DNA from: Tetragonia tetragonoides
Taxonomy: Eukaryota; Streptophyta; Magnoliopsida; Caryophyllales; Aizoaceae
Direction of reading: 5' to 3'
Assembly: GCA_038025085.1 (NCBI GenBank)
Contig: CM076142.1
Location: forward strand, 13,559,501-13,623,500
Length of the DNA: 64,000 bases
The position numbers and the translations under genes are program-made. Every line of letters starts with the position of its first letter. The stretch's first letter is position 1. The notes beneath the pieces were generated by a model that worked only from the letters and a program-made list of their open reading frames with translations, was not told the origin of the DNA and searched no databases. Below are positions 1 through 10,069 of the stretch, one piece after another.

Positions 1-54
1 ATTAAAAAAAAAAACAAATAAAATTGGGAAGGAGAGAGAAAGAGGGAGAGTTAC

Positions 55-211
55 TTTGATGAGAAGGGTGAGGAGAACGATCAATAGCCTGAAGCTCACA
101 GGCAGGCAAGCAAGGGAGCAGAGCAGCTTCCAAGGCCGTCACACACTGTATCATCTCCGACTGCTGTGGAGTACCATCAACTGGCTGCTGTTGGGATGGT
201 TGATCCGCCAT
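55..211 (-). CDS. MED28: Mediator subunit 28 (MED28), first exon only
   Basis: The first coding exon starts at the ATG complementary to 209-211 and reads MADQPSQQQPVDG, then ALEAALLPCLPACELQAIDR and SPHPSHQ. The ALEAALLPCLPA-ELQAIDRSPHPSHQ block is the N-terminal signature of plant MED28, a head-module subunit of the nuclear Mediator complex that links transcription factors to RNA polymerase II. The exon ends after the first base of a codon at 55, followed by a GTAACT donor (54-53). That phase fits the expected next residue, Ile of the IDVERHARDF segment, so the rest of the gene lies outside the window to the left. An in-frame upstream ATG at 241 would add ten residues; the MADQ start matches family N-termini better. 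The exon is intact. Confidence 0.9.
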
Positions 212-598
212 TTTTGTTCCAGTTTTAGGATTTAATTCCAAGGAATTACTGGTTCAGTGTTGAACAAATTCCAAGGAGTAATTGGGATGAATTTTGGAAG
301 GTTAGGGTTTTGGGCTGGGAGTTTGAAGCGTTCTTGATTATGGGCTGGGTTGAAATCGGGCCTGAGTGGGTAGTGGACTAGTGGTGCAGTTTGGGGGAAA
401 TTTATACTTCTACCAGTCCTATCGCATTTAAAAGTATGCCTTTAAATATCATAAATTTTCATATTAGCTGAATTGAACCGAACAAAATAAAATAAGTTGA
501 ATTTCAAGGAAAAAATTCCATATCATTTTATTAGTATGATATTGCAATAATTTAACATTTGATGCATCTAATTCTGCCTTTCACATTATACTTAGCGC

Positions 599-925
599 AA
601 TTTGGCGAAAACCATCTAACATGTTTCAGAATTTGTCCAGTACCCCCTGAAACTTTACTATTTGGCGAGTACCACCTTAAAAGTTTATTCCGCCGTGGAA
701 GTCACACCTTAAGTGATTTTCCGGGCAAATCCTAATTTTTTCTGACCCTTTTACCCCCCCCCCCCCCCCCACTTAGATGAATTTTTTTTTCTCTCTCTCT
801 CTCTCTCTCGCGCTCACTGTTCCCACATATAAAAAAAAAAAAATTAATTCACTCTCTTTCTCTCTCTCGCTCACTCCATCTTCTTCCTCTCTCTCTGTAT
901 CTCCATCTTTACCATCTCTCTCTCG

Positions 926-970
<45 letters not shown>

Positions 971-1047
971 GTCATCAACAACAACAACAATAACAACAAC
1001 AACAACAATTAAATCTGTTTCTCCTGTCATCTCTCTCTCTCGTCATC

Positions 1048-1140
<93 letters not shown>

Positions 1141-1205
1141 CCTGTTTTCGTGGCGAAACAGAACAACAACAACAATCCATTAAATCCCCGTTGAACAACA
1201 ACAAC

Positions 1206-1256
<51 letters not shown>

Positions 1257-1524
1257 CCTGTTTTCGTGGCGAGATCGACATCTTGACATTCAAACGAGAA
1301 ATTCAGAAACAAAACCGAAAATTAAGACAAAAAGGGAAAAATTAAAAAGAAAGAAGGAGAAGCTTAGCTTGGAATCGGCAGATCGGAGCTTCTAAAGCTC
1401 ATGCATGGCCATTGAAGCTCGCTCGAGATTAATCAGAAACTTTTAAGGTGGTACTCGCCAAATAGTAAAGTTTCAGGGGGTACTGGACAAATTCTGAAAC
1501 ATGTTAGGTGGTTTTCGCCAAATT
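599..1524. mobile_element. Non-autonomous DNA transposon with ~90-bp terminal inverted repeats
   Basis: The segment from 599 (AATTTGGCGAAAACCA...) to about 690 is repeated in inverse orientation at about 1440-1524 (...TGGTTTTCGCCAAATT) with few mismatches. The terminal inverted repeats contain TTTCAGGGGGTACTGGACAA. The interior has no transposase; it consists of CT and CAA simple repeats. Long inverted repeats with a non-coding interior suggest a Mutator-like non-autonomous element, but I could not find a convincing 9-bp target duplication, so the superfamily is open. Confidence 0.75.
788..1252. repeat. Alternating (CT)n and (CAA)n microsatellites
   Basis: Long CT runs at about 927-967, 1088-1137 and 1209-1252 alternate with CAA runs at about 977-1008, 1047-1086 and 1161-1208. 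The joining piece TTCCCCTGTTTTCGTGGCGA occurs twice (about 1138 and 1252), showing internal duplication. This is the core of the TIR element at 599-1524. Open frames across it encode only Ser/Leu, Gln/Asn or Arg/Glu runs and are not genes. Confidence 0.9.
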
Positions 1525-1921
1525 TAAAAAACTTCAAAGACATTTGTATTATAAGAATTCTTTTACCTGAGTTTATTATGCAAATGTCCCTACAAAATTT
1601 AATTCCACAAAAAAAAAAAAAAAACCGAGACTTGCAAAATTTTTGTTTTTTTAATTTTCCTGTTAGCTACATGCATGTCTCATGTGAGATAATGGTGAAC
1701 ACCGGTCTTACGTACGTGTACGCAAATTATGTTTGTAGCATTCATATGTATTGTATCCATGCTCATAAGCAAAGGCGGAGCTAGGGGGCCATTGCTCCCC
1801 ATTTCCCCATTATATTTCCATTTTTCCAATTTTTTTACCTCCTAATGCCACTTCTCTGAATCGCCACTGCCTCTAAGACGAGTGCACACCCGTCTCACAT
1901 AAGTTTTTATGTTTTTTTTAA

Positions 1922-2500
1922 TCACGCTACTCCTTTTGGCCTTCTGTCATTGAGCTCAAGCACAATGTAAAGGAACTTTAACATACAATGTGTATCATCA
2001 GTATTTTTGGTCAAAGGGCAAACCAAATGAGACTTAGCCGTGCAAACCATCCTACAACTATACACCAAACCCATCGCATAGTCAACCCAAGCCTTGGCCC
2101 CCTCACACTCATTTTTGTTCCCAATCATCGGGTCAACCCGGTTCGTAAAAATGGTTTCCACACGGGTAAATGCATCCATGCACACATTGAGAGCCAGCTG
2201 AACATACGGGTCAGGTTCGCTCGGTAATAAAGTAGAGTTGATTCGTTGGATGGTATCCGTAACATTAATCTGGGCAAAGTCACGGGTATAATAAGCGAGG
2301 AACGACATATCCGGGTTTACAACCGCACCCGTATTGAATACCCGGATGCAGTTCCAGTATAGTTCTCCGCTCCTGTCACATACTTTCTTAACCGGGTTTG
2401 GGGGTTTTTTGGGATCAAAAGATAAACAAGGGGAGAAGAACAATAATAATGTTGTTATTAAAAGGAGAAGAAGAAATGGAAATGATATTTTCATTTCCAT
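1922..2500 (-). CDS. Secreted plant invertase/pectin methylesterase inhibitor-like protein, copy 1
   Basis: Single-exon gene of 192 codons. The N-terminus MEMKISFPFLLLLLITTLLL is a strong signal peptide, with likely cleavage near residues 27-30. The mature part starts with a Cys-x9-Cys pair (CDRSGELYWNC), the N-terminal disulfide hairpin of the plant invertase/pectin methylesterase inhibitor (PMEI) fold, and has further cysteines in NVCMDAF and YSCRMVC. Length and a mostly helical body also fit the family. Such proteins are secreted to the apoplast and inhibit acid invertase or pectin methylesterase; which one cannot be told from sequence. A TATA-like TTTATATTG lies about 90 bp upstream (near 2587-2594). 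It is a tandem paralogue of the gene at 4208-4774. An in-frame ATG two codons downstream is an alternative start. Confidence 0.85.
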   Translation of the reverse strand: MEMKISFPFLLLLLITTLLLFFSPCLSFDPKKPPNPVKKVCDRSGELYWNCIRVFNTGAVVNPDMSFLAYYTRDFAQINVTDTIQRINSTLLPSEPDPYVQLALNVCMDAFTRVETIFTNRVDPMIGNKNECEGAKAWVDYAMGLVYSCRMVCTAKSHLVCPLTKNTDDTHCMLKFLYIVLELNDRRPKGVA

Positions 2501-3278
2501 TTCTAATTAATTCTTAAAATTGTTGAGAAGCATAAAAGAAAAGCAAAATCTGATTCTTCATGGGAAAATTGGAGTAGTACAAAATCAATATAAACTCGTT
2601 TTAGTTCTTGATCGTTCGTGTTGTCTTAGACTTATTTTTGCATTTTTCTTTTTTTAGATTGATAGAGGTTGTAATGCCCTTTTATTACAAGATGTTTATG
2701 AGCTAATTATAGGATAATGTCCTACATTTTCTCCCTTCATCTCTGCGATCGACATTCATTTATAGTCATTCTGATTTGTGCTTAACAAAGATTTTAGAAG
2801 TGGGTAGTCTTAATTCTTAAGAGAAGAGTAAGACTCCGTTCTTTTCTACTGGAAAAAGCTGAACTGAATTAAGCTGAACGAAAATGAACTAAATTTATGT
2901 TTTTAACTTGACTTTTAACCATTTAAAACTCGTCCAAATATAATCAATATTGGACTCGTTTGAAAGTATGCTTTGAAGCCTTTTCAATGACATAGGTATC
3001 ACCATGAAATTATTTCGGAATAAAAAGTTGTTTGAGCGATAAAGTTACACATGAACTGAATTGAATAGATTGGATTGAATTGAACTAAACTAAAGTGAAA
3101 TTAAATGGAAGGAGAGCCCTAAGAATCGAAATAGGGGAAGCATCATGATTGTCTGTGATTTTGTCATGCATCCTAATATGATAGTAAAACATATGAAATA
3201 AGTTGATAGCACACAAAATGGGACAGAAGATCCTTATATCGAAATGTAGGAAGGTAAAAATAAAAAGAAAAAAGAATA
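2501..3278. other. Intergenic: upstream flank of PMEI-like copy 1, with a degenerate GAACTGAA-type repeat
   Basis: About 2600-2790 is the duplicated upstream region shared with PMEI-like copy 2 (the block ATGCCCTTTTATTACAAG occurs in both). About 2825-3120 is rich in CTGAACTGAATT/GAATTGAACT motifs at both ends, resembling a decayed short inverted-repeat element; similar motifs recur near 8682-9112 and 33930-34165. No gene seen. Confidence 0.45.
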
Positions 3279-3547
3279 CTCCCTCCGTTCCGTTCAAACA
3301 CTCCCATTTGCCTAAAATGGATGTTTCATACAAACACTCCCATTTCTTTAGTTGGTAAGGAATTTACTAGTCATTTACAATATTACCCCCATTAAAACCC
3401 AAGTCCCACCCTCTTCTTTCTCTCTCCTCAAGTCTCTCTCCACCCATGTTAATGTTGAGGGTATATGGGGAAAGTAGATGGCAAAATAATTTTTCCTTGT
3501 TTTCTGTGCCAAAAGCAAATGGGAGCATTTGAACGGAACGGAGGGAG
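3279..3547. mobile_element. Stowaway-type MITE
   Basis: A 269-bp non-coding element with terminal inverted repeats beginning CTCCCTCCGTTCCGTTCAAA on the left and ending with the complement on the right, flanked by TA on both sides (3277-3278 and 3548-3549). CTCCCTCCGT ends plus a TA target duplication define Stowaway MITEs of the Tc1/mariner superfamily. It lies between the two PMEI-like genes. Confidence 0.92.
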
Positions 3548-4207
3548 TATCAAATAAGAAAAGAAAAATGGGTTGATTAAATGAGGGACTGTACTTGTAA
3601 TGGTGGGGAAAAACTAGGGAACAAAGAGAGAAGGGGTAGGAGAAAGTAGAAAAACAATAATGAAAACAATAATAGAGTAATAACAAGTGAGCGTCGCAAG
3701 TAAAAACCGTTATCAACTTACCAAAAAAAGTTACGAATAAATTAATCTAATACGAGTATAAAATATTGATAATATATAAAAATAATCTGATATTTCCTTG
3801 TATGAATTAGTTTTTCACAATAGACATCAAAATTTTTTACAACTTCACGGGATCAACATCTATTATTCTCTAAAAACTATGTATGAGAACTCTTTTCACA
3901 AAATTGTTAGGCAAATGCCTCTACAAAAATGTTTATAAACTTCAAGAGCAAAAACAAAAGGAGAAACAAGAGACATACAAAACTCTGTTTTTCTTTTTTG
4001 TCTTGTGCTTTTATCTGTTTCTTTTTTTTTTTAAAAAAAAAACTACATGTATGCTATTCACCCAAAAAAAAAAAAACCCTACATGTATGCTATGAAAGGG
4101 TGCACACACGTCTCACAAATTACGTTTATAACACCCATGTATAATGTATGCACGCACGTAAAGTAAGTATACACCCGTCATCTCACACGAGTTTTTGTGT
4201 TTTTTAA
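3548..4207. other. Intergenic between the two PMEI-like genes
   Basis: AT-rich sequence with homopolymer runs (about 4025-4075). The end at 4080-4207 repeats the motif ACACCCGTC-TCACA seen downstream of copy 1 at about 1885-1900, so the duplication includes 3' flanking DNA. No gene or RNA recognised. Confidence 0.5.
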
Positions 4208-4774
4208 TCACATTACCCCTTCTGTCATGAGCTGAAGCACAATGAAAAGTAGTCTCAACATACCATTTGTATCATCAGCATTTTTGGTCAAAGGGCAAAC
4301 CATATGAGTCTCAGCCGTACAAACCTTCCTACAACTAGACACCAAACCCATTGCATAATCAACCCAAGCCTTAGCCCCATGATAGTCCTTTGCGGTCCCA
4401 AGCATCGGTTCAACCCGGTTAGAGAACACGGTTTGTACCCGGCTAAATGCATCCATGCACACATTGAGCACTTGTTGGACATACGGGTCAGGCTCGTTCG
4501 GTCTTAGAGTGGAGTTGATCCGGTTAATGGTATCCGTAACGTTGATCTCGGCGAAGTCACGGGTGTAATCAGCTAGGAATGGCATATCCGGGTTTATAAC
4601 CGCACCCGTATTGAATACCCGAATGCATTTCCAGTAGTAAAATTTCCCGGACCTATGACATACTTCCCTAACAGATTTTGGGGGGGTTTTTGCATCAAAA
4701 GCTAAACAAGCAGGGGAGAAAAACAATGTTGTTGTGATTACAAAAAGACGAAGAAATGGAAATGATATTTTCAT
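4208..4774 (-). CDS. Secreted plant invertase/pectin methylesterase inhibitor-like protein, copy 2
   Basis: Single-exon gene of 188 codons, clearly paralogous to the gene at 1922-2500 along its whole length (shared CIRVFNTGAV-NPDM, NVTDTI-RINSTL and KAWVDYAMGLV). It has an N-terminal signal peptide (MKISFPFLRLF then a hydrophobic run), the Cys-x-Cys hairpin CHRSGKFYYWKC with one residue more than copy 1, and the later cysteines. Expected to be apoplastic, inhibiting invertase or pectin methylesterase. A TATA-like TATATA lies at about 4855-4862, some 80 bp upstream, and the 5' flank is duplicated with copy 1. The C-terminus is shorter than in copy 1 (ends LQLMTEGVM). The frame is intact. Confidence 0.85.
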   Translation of the reverse strand: MKISFPFLRLFVITTTLFFSPACLAFDAKTPPKSVREVCHRSGKFYYWKCIRVFNTGAVINPDMPFLADYTRDFAEINVTDTINRINSTLRPNEPDPYVQQVLNVCMDAFSRVQTVFSNRVEPMLGTAKDYHGAKAWVDYAMGLVSSCRKVCTAETHMVCPLTKNADDTNGMLRLLFIVLQLMTEGVM

Positions 4775-5104
4775 TTTTTGTTCTAATTATTCTTAACCCT
4801 GTTGAAAACAAATTTAAAAGTTAAACAAATTCTGAATTTTCTAATTCAAATCAATATATAAACTCGTTTAATTTCATAGACTTATTTTTGCATTTTCCTA
4901 TGTATAGATAGAGGGTGTAAATAATTTGTAATGCCCTTTTATTACAAGGTGATTATTTATGTGTTAATTATAGGATCATGTTTTCTTGTTCATAGAATTA
5001 GACGGTGTAAATAAATTGTAATGCTCTCTTGTATGTGGTATACCATAGGACGGCCGCCTGATAAGAGACGGGCTGTATACATATTTAGTCATTTCGATTT
5101 GTAA

Positions 5105-6375
5105 TTAGATGCTAAAATGGATGGTTGTTATCAAGCAAAAGGGTCTTTGAGCTACAAATAAACGTTGGACTTACGTACTTCAGTCCTTATTTGACAAATT
5201 AAAGGATTAGTAGTTCAATTCTTAAAACTAATTCCAACAAAAATAGTTAAAATTAATTAAAAATGATTATAATAATTATTTGTAGTTGGAGAGAGGATGT
5301 AATAAGATCACTAATATATATGTAACCAAGCTAAAGTACGAGGATTAATATATACATATAATTAACCAAAACTAAGCTATAGGTTGTTGCCCCTAACAAA
5401 AGTACGAGTATTAAAATGGCTAAGCTAGACTTATAACTGGTGATGGACAAAATGCGCTGCAAAGCATGATGAGATATACTGTATATATACATGGAATCAA
5501 AATCAATGTAAAACAAAGGAAAAGTACGATAGAGGTTGTACTTAAATTGTATTGCTCTTTTAATTCAAGGTGTTGATTATAGGATCTATCATGTCCTATA
5601 TTTTGTCCCTTCATCATATGTTATCGACATTATTCTTTTTTCTTTTCTTTATTTTGGTAGGAATATACTAATATATAGAATTAAACGACAGGGATAGTGT
5701 TTGAAGCACTCAAAATATTACAACCCGAATATCATCATCAAGTAACTAATTGCAAATTAAAAACTAGGATACATAATTAGTCATAAAAATCAGCTCATAT
5801 TGTTTCCTAGAATCTTCCTTGCATAGTTGCATGTTTGGCCAAGCCATCCGCAATCGTATTAATTATAGTCGATCTCCTCTCGAAGCATCCCCCGGTATTC
5901 CTCCATCCCTTTGAGTGAGTATCAACTCCCTTACTTTATGTATAGAATGCCACAATATAATGAATGCAATGGTAATTGTTCTCAAGCAAGGGTACGGTCT
6001 TTGAGCTCGAAAACGTTGGCAATTTACGTACTTCTTAAGTCTTGTTTCAACAAATTAAAGGACTAGTGTAGTTTGATTTTTAAAACTAATTCCAATAAAA
6101 CACTTAAAAAAGTGATTATAATTATTAGTACTTGAAAAGAGGATAGATGTAGTAAGATCACTAATATATATAACCAAGCTAAGTACGAGGATTAATATAT
6201 ACAACCAATGTAAGTTATATGTGGTTGTCCATTTCCCTTATTACGAGCAAAAGTACGATGACTAAAATGGCTAAGCTAGACTTGTAAGGTGATCGACAAA
6301 ATGCAAAGCATAACATATACTAATATGTATACATTGAATCAAAATCAATGTAAAACAAAGGAAAAATATGAAGAT
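5105..6375. repeat. Diverged tandem duplication (two ~420-bp copies) between PMEI copy 2 and MIR164
   Basis: The segment at about 5105-5525 recurs at about 5965-6375, offset roughly 850 bp. Shared blocks include AAAATGGCTAAGCTAGACTT, GGATTAATATATACA and AATCAAAATCAATGTAAAAC. The copies differ by many substitutions and small indels, so the duplication is old. Between them (about 5525-5640) sits a relic of the PMEI-type upstream region. No open gene was found in either copy. Confidence 0.8.
5525..5640 (-). repeat. Relic of a third PMEI-type upstream region
   Basis: The sequence GATAGAGGTTGTA...ATAGGATCTATCATGTCCTA...TTTGTCCCTTCATCATATG...ATCGACATT matches the 5' flank of PMEI-like copy 1 (about 2655-2755) and partly that of copy 2 (about 4905-4985). 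No PMEI coding sequence lies next to it, so either the coding part of a third copy was lost or only the flank was duplicated. Confidence 0.6.
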
Positions 6376-6517
6376 CAAGAGAAAATTAAACAAATAAAAG
6401 TACTTTACTACCATTGGCAATAAGAAAGCAGAAAATATTAAATAAAAAAGTAAGCACACATTGTTTACCAAATTTTGTCTTAAGTGATGATCATAATCAT
6501 GGCTTTGAGAGATGAGA

Positions 6518-6632
6518 AGAAAGGTGAGGAACCCATGTTGGAGAAGGGGAGCACGTGCAAAATCAACTAATTAAGGATAAATGTTTATATTTGCACGTGC
6601 CCTGCTTCTCCAACAAGGAGTTTCTCACCCAT
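6518..6632 (-). ncRNA. MIR164: MIR164 precursor hairpin
   Basis: Read on the minus strand, the 5' arm contains the exact 21-nt miR164a-type sequence (TGGAGAAGCAG followed by GGCACGTGCA) at 6592-6612. The 3' arm carries the star strand (CACGTGCTCC then CCTTCTCCAAC) at 6537-6557. The two pair with 2-nt 3' overhangs at both ends, the Dicer-like signature. The stem continues outward (GGTGAG with CTCACC), and the loop is the 34 nt between 6558 and 6591. miR164 guides cleavage of NAC-domain transcription factor mRNAs (CUC1/CUC2 type) that control organ boundaries. A TATA box lies at 6777-6786. Arms and base-pairing are directly visible; the function is family knowledge. Confidence 0.97.
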
Positions 6633-6776
6633 TGTTGAATTAATTCAATTCCATAGCTATTGATTATTGAGTGTATTATGTAGAGAGAGATTTTTTAATT
6701 TTGATGGGTTTTTGATTTGATTTGATTTGATTTGATGAGTTTTGTTTGTGTGGAAAAAAAAGTTTGATAGATTGCT

Positions 6777-6786
6777 CTATTTATAG
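6777..6786 (-). promoter_or_regulatory. TATA box of the MIR164 gene
   Basis: On the minus strand the sequence is CTATAAATAG, a near-ideal plant TATA box. Transcription would be expected to start about 30 bp downstream, near 6745-6755, which leaves about 120 nt before the hairpin. A TTTGA pentanucleotide repeat (about 6714-6735) falls in this leader. Confidence 0.75.
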
Positions 6787-6974
6787 TGGCTTGTAAATTA
6801 AAAGAAAAGGCAAAAGCAATAAAAGCAAGCTAGGTAGGTTTAGCTATAGCCTATAATCTCATGCATGCAAAGGAACAATTGAGTGATTTCAGCTCTGTGT
6901 CATATGCCATGCCATGCCCTGATCATCTGATGCTAGCTAGATAGGTAGCATAGGCAAGAAATTCAACGTAAACA

Positions 6975-6978
<4 letters not shown>

Positions 6979-7024
<46 letters not shown>
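6979..7024. repeat. (GA)n microsatellite
   Basis: About 23 uninterrupted GA units, some 190 bp upstream of the MIR164 TATA box. GA/CT tracts are common in plant promoters, but no role can be claimed. Confidence 0.95.
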
Positions 7025-7027
<3 letters not shown>

Positions 7028-8548
7028 GTTGTTCTGACAGACATATACTAAATCCATGAATGTAGAGACATTATTAGCTTTTATCCTTTTATGGCTTCAT
7101 TGTACTATTTCTTTTTGCGGGGAGTGATGATGATATCAAAGACCAGAACCTAGCGAGCTGCCAACTTTTGTGTCACAGAGGATTAAGAATTTATGATCAT
7201 GTCTCATAATTTTGTGCAACATTTTTACACCAACTTATTCATTATAGCTAGTTCATATGGTAAATGAAAAAGATCTGTTAGTAATGTCATGTATGTAGAT
7301 TTAAGAATAGCAAGGATTAAAACTTGCATTCTACTTATTGCTTCTAATATTTATATATTCTAGTTAAATGGGCAAGGGCATAATGTATACTTCTAATTGT
7401 CTACATTAGAAGTATCTATCCCATTCTATATTGAAGGACTTGGCATGGTAAAGGTTCTGGTTTGATATATACTCATTACTGTATGCTATCTATCCTAATA
7501 TACTGGCATTTGTAAGACCCCACTCAATTGATAACCTAATTCGAAGTTACTGAGAGCAACTCAAACCCAGTCATGCTCGTATCTGATCCGAACTCGACCC
7601 GTTTTTAATGTTTGGTAGCAGAAAAAGTGATTTATTGTTGATTAACATTATTTTTGCTCTCTCTTACTAAGAGAAACTCAAACCCACCATGTTAACCTGA
7701 AATTCCAAGCATGTGTCACATTTTGGGTGTTAAAATACAAGTATCATTGTTTCGATCCAAATATATTATTGTTTTGCTCACTTTTATCACTTCTGATTAC
7801 TGCTCTCATATGAGCTTTTGCTTAATCCCTAACATGATTTGTTGTTGCTTCCATAACCTCTTCCACCGTGTTTTGTATTTAATATATATTTGTCTTTGAT
7901 CATCAATCCTAATTTTAAAGTTGATCATTAATAATACTAGGAGAGATTATAAGTAGTTTTAGTCATTTGAAAGTTACAACTTGTATATTTATTCGAGGAA
8001 TTAGGGTGGAAGGTTATTTTCTACTAGATTGAATTGAAATGAACTGAACATGTCTAAACTAAATCGATTATTAGATAAGGGAAAAAGAATGATACACCTT
8101 TAATCTTATTAGTGGGAGAGACTAGTAAACTTTATAAGCATTACCCATCAAGCAATCCAAATTCTAAACATATATTCAAAATTTTAAATGTTCAAGAGCA
8201 AAGCCCCAACCAACCATCTCCCTCACAATTGAATGAGATCAAAGGCAATTCAAAGGCATGGTTGTGGTTTGCGTGTAGAGAGTAAAGTGTAGGATCATGA
8301 TTGAGTGAGCGAGTCTCTCTCTCTCTGCTCTCGGAGTGGCTCCCTAGATAGATATGATTCCCTATGTTTGCAGTAGGATTCAGCTTTCTTCCCAGACTTC
8401 ATGGCGGGTCTTTAAATGTCAAAACACCCAAGAATTTCCCAACCTCACTGATTGCAAGGCAATTATTTGTGTACTTTCCCTCCTTAAATTTATATTTTTG
8501 ACCCATGTAACATCATGAATTTTATGCCATGCTTCTTTTTTTTTTTTC

Positions 8549-8581
<33 letters not shown>

Positions 8582-9945
8582 TTGCTATGCAATGGCTTGA
8601 TGATAGCTAGGTCCTACTGATGAGATATTTACAGGGACTATCTTTAGGAATTTCTTACAAATGCCACATATAGCTAGTATCGGTGTGTTCTTTTTCAGTT
8701 ACTCGCTAATTGGTTCAGTTAATTTCAGTTTAGTTCATTATTCTGTTTAGTTCAACTTGGTGGAGTTTAGCTAAATTCATTGGAGTTCATTTCAGCGTAG
8801 CCCAGTCCAGTGAACACGCCGTGTAGACTGGTTACTTAATATGAATTACTAAATGTTGAGTTATAGATGACATATTATTACAAGTTATAAGTAGAATGTA
8901 ACTAGTTTAACAAGGGATCAATATGATACTTAAACGTCATCATCCGAAGAAAATCAACCTAGTATCTCTCTCATAAAGCTCCAACTTGGAGCAAGGAATG
9001 GCTAATATAAGCATGGTCATAGCTTGGTTCTATTTCGTTCAGTGAAATTTAGTCCAGTTCAGTGATCTACCTTTTCTGCTTTCACGTATTACTATTCAGT
9101 TCAGTGGAAGAAAACATACTCATAATTGAGGAATAGAGATATTAACTCATATGCATCATTGTGTGTATCTACTACTATGCAAAAATAAAATAAATTCATC
9201 CAACCCCATTATCTAGTCTTCCAAAATGTGTTATGGGTATGTGGAGGAGAAAAGAAGAGCATAGATTGAGGATGATGTCAATATGAAATCTAGGGGGGCA
9301 TAAGTACTTTTTGGTACAAACAATTATATCTAGACGTGTGCAACACCCACACCATCCAAAGAAGTAAATGCTTTACTTGGTGACACACTCATATATGTTC
9401 AAAACACTGAAACCCAAACATGGGGTTACCCCTTTGAATAAGGGTCTCCCCTAAATTCTACGGTACTTGATGCACACGTTTGACTTTGTCCCCAAGGGAA
9501 AGAAAAAAAAGGGAAAAAGGGAAAAGAACAACAACAAAACAAAAACACAAATGTAACTTTAAAGTTTTTATGCTTACTAAATTTGGGATTTGATGATGTG
9601 ATGAGATGACGTTGGTTGGTCCATGTTATGAAAATGGGGAATCCAAACCGTCGAGCCCTGGTCATCTCTGACCCGATCGGGTCTGACATGGGCCAGGAAC
9701 TTCAGAAGGCTCCATTTGTCTTAAGCTTTATACTATGGGTTGTAAATTGAAATGATTAATTTCGTAAGTTATTAAATTATTTCAGAAAATGTCTAAAAAT
9801 GATGACAAAGGCCAATATCTACAAGACACTGACCACGCCTCTCACGTATGCAAATAGAGTTGTCTTATACAGTATTCGATGACTTCTTTCATATATATAC
9901 ACCCATGTATCGGAGTATGTGAAAACAAGATAAAATGGTACCTAG
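7025..9945. other. Intergenic region without recognisable gene
   Basis: AT-rich DNA with only short open frames. It contains an (ATT)n tract at 8551-8579. Near 8682-8824 is an imperfect inverted-end element (CGGTGTGTTC... to ...GAACACGCCG) rich in TTCAGTT motifs, and a similar TTCAGTTCAGT stretch lies at about 9040-9112. Both look like decayed MITEs. No splice-bounded exon or RNA gene could be supported. Confidence 0.5.
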
Positions 9946-10069
9946 ATTATTACATGGTTCGGGACAAATACCCTCACCTCTCATTTAATAAATAATGCTC
10001 ACTTAAATTTACCCTAAAAAAAGTAGTAATTATGAGAGGTGGGAGTATGGTCCGAGACCATCTAATAAT
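9946..10069. mobile_element. Small foldback MITE
   Basis: The left end ATTATTACATGGTTCGGGAC...ACCTCTCAT pairs with the right end ATGAGAGGTG...GTCCGAGACCATCTAATAAT, giving about 40-bp terminal inverted repeats around a short AT-rich centre. The element is 124 bp and non-coding. The superfamily is not clear. Confidence 0.75.

Noticed and set aside
777..1289. Open frames of 85-169 codons on both strands
   Set aside because: They translate CT, GA and CAA simple repeats into Ser-Leu, Arg-Glu and Gln/Cys runs; no start context or domain.
6271..6471. Minus-strand open frame of 66 codons downstream of MIR164
   Set aside because: Hydrophobic AT-rich translation inside an old tandem duplicate; its counterpart copy is not conserved as protein.
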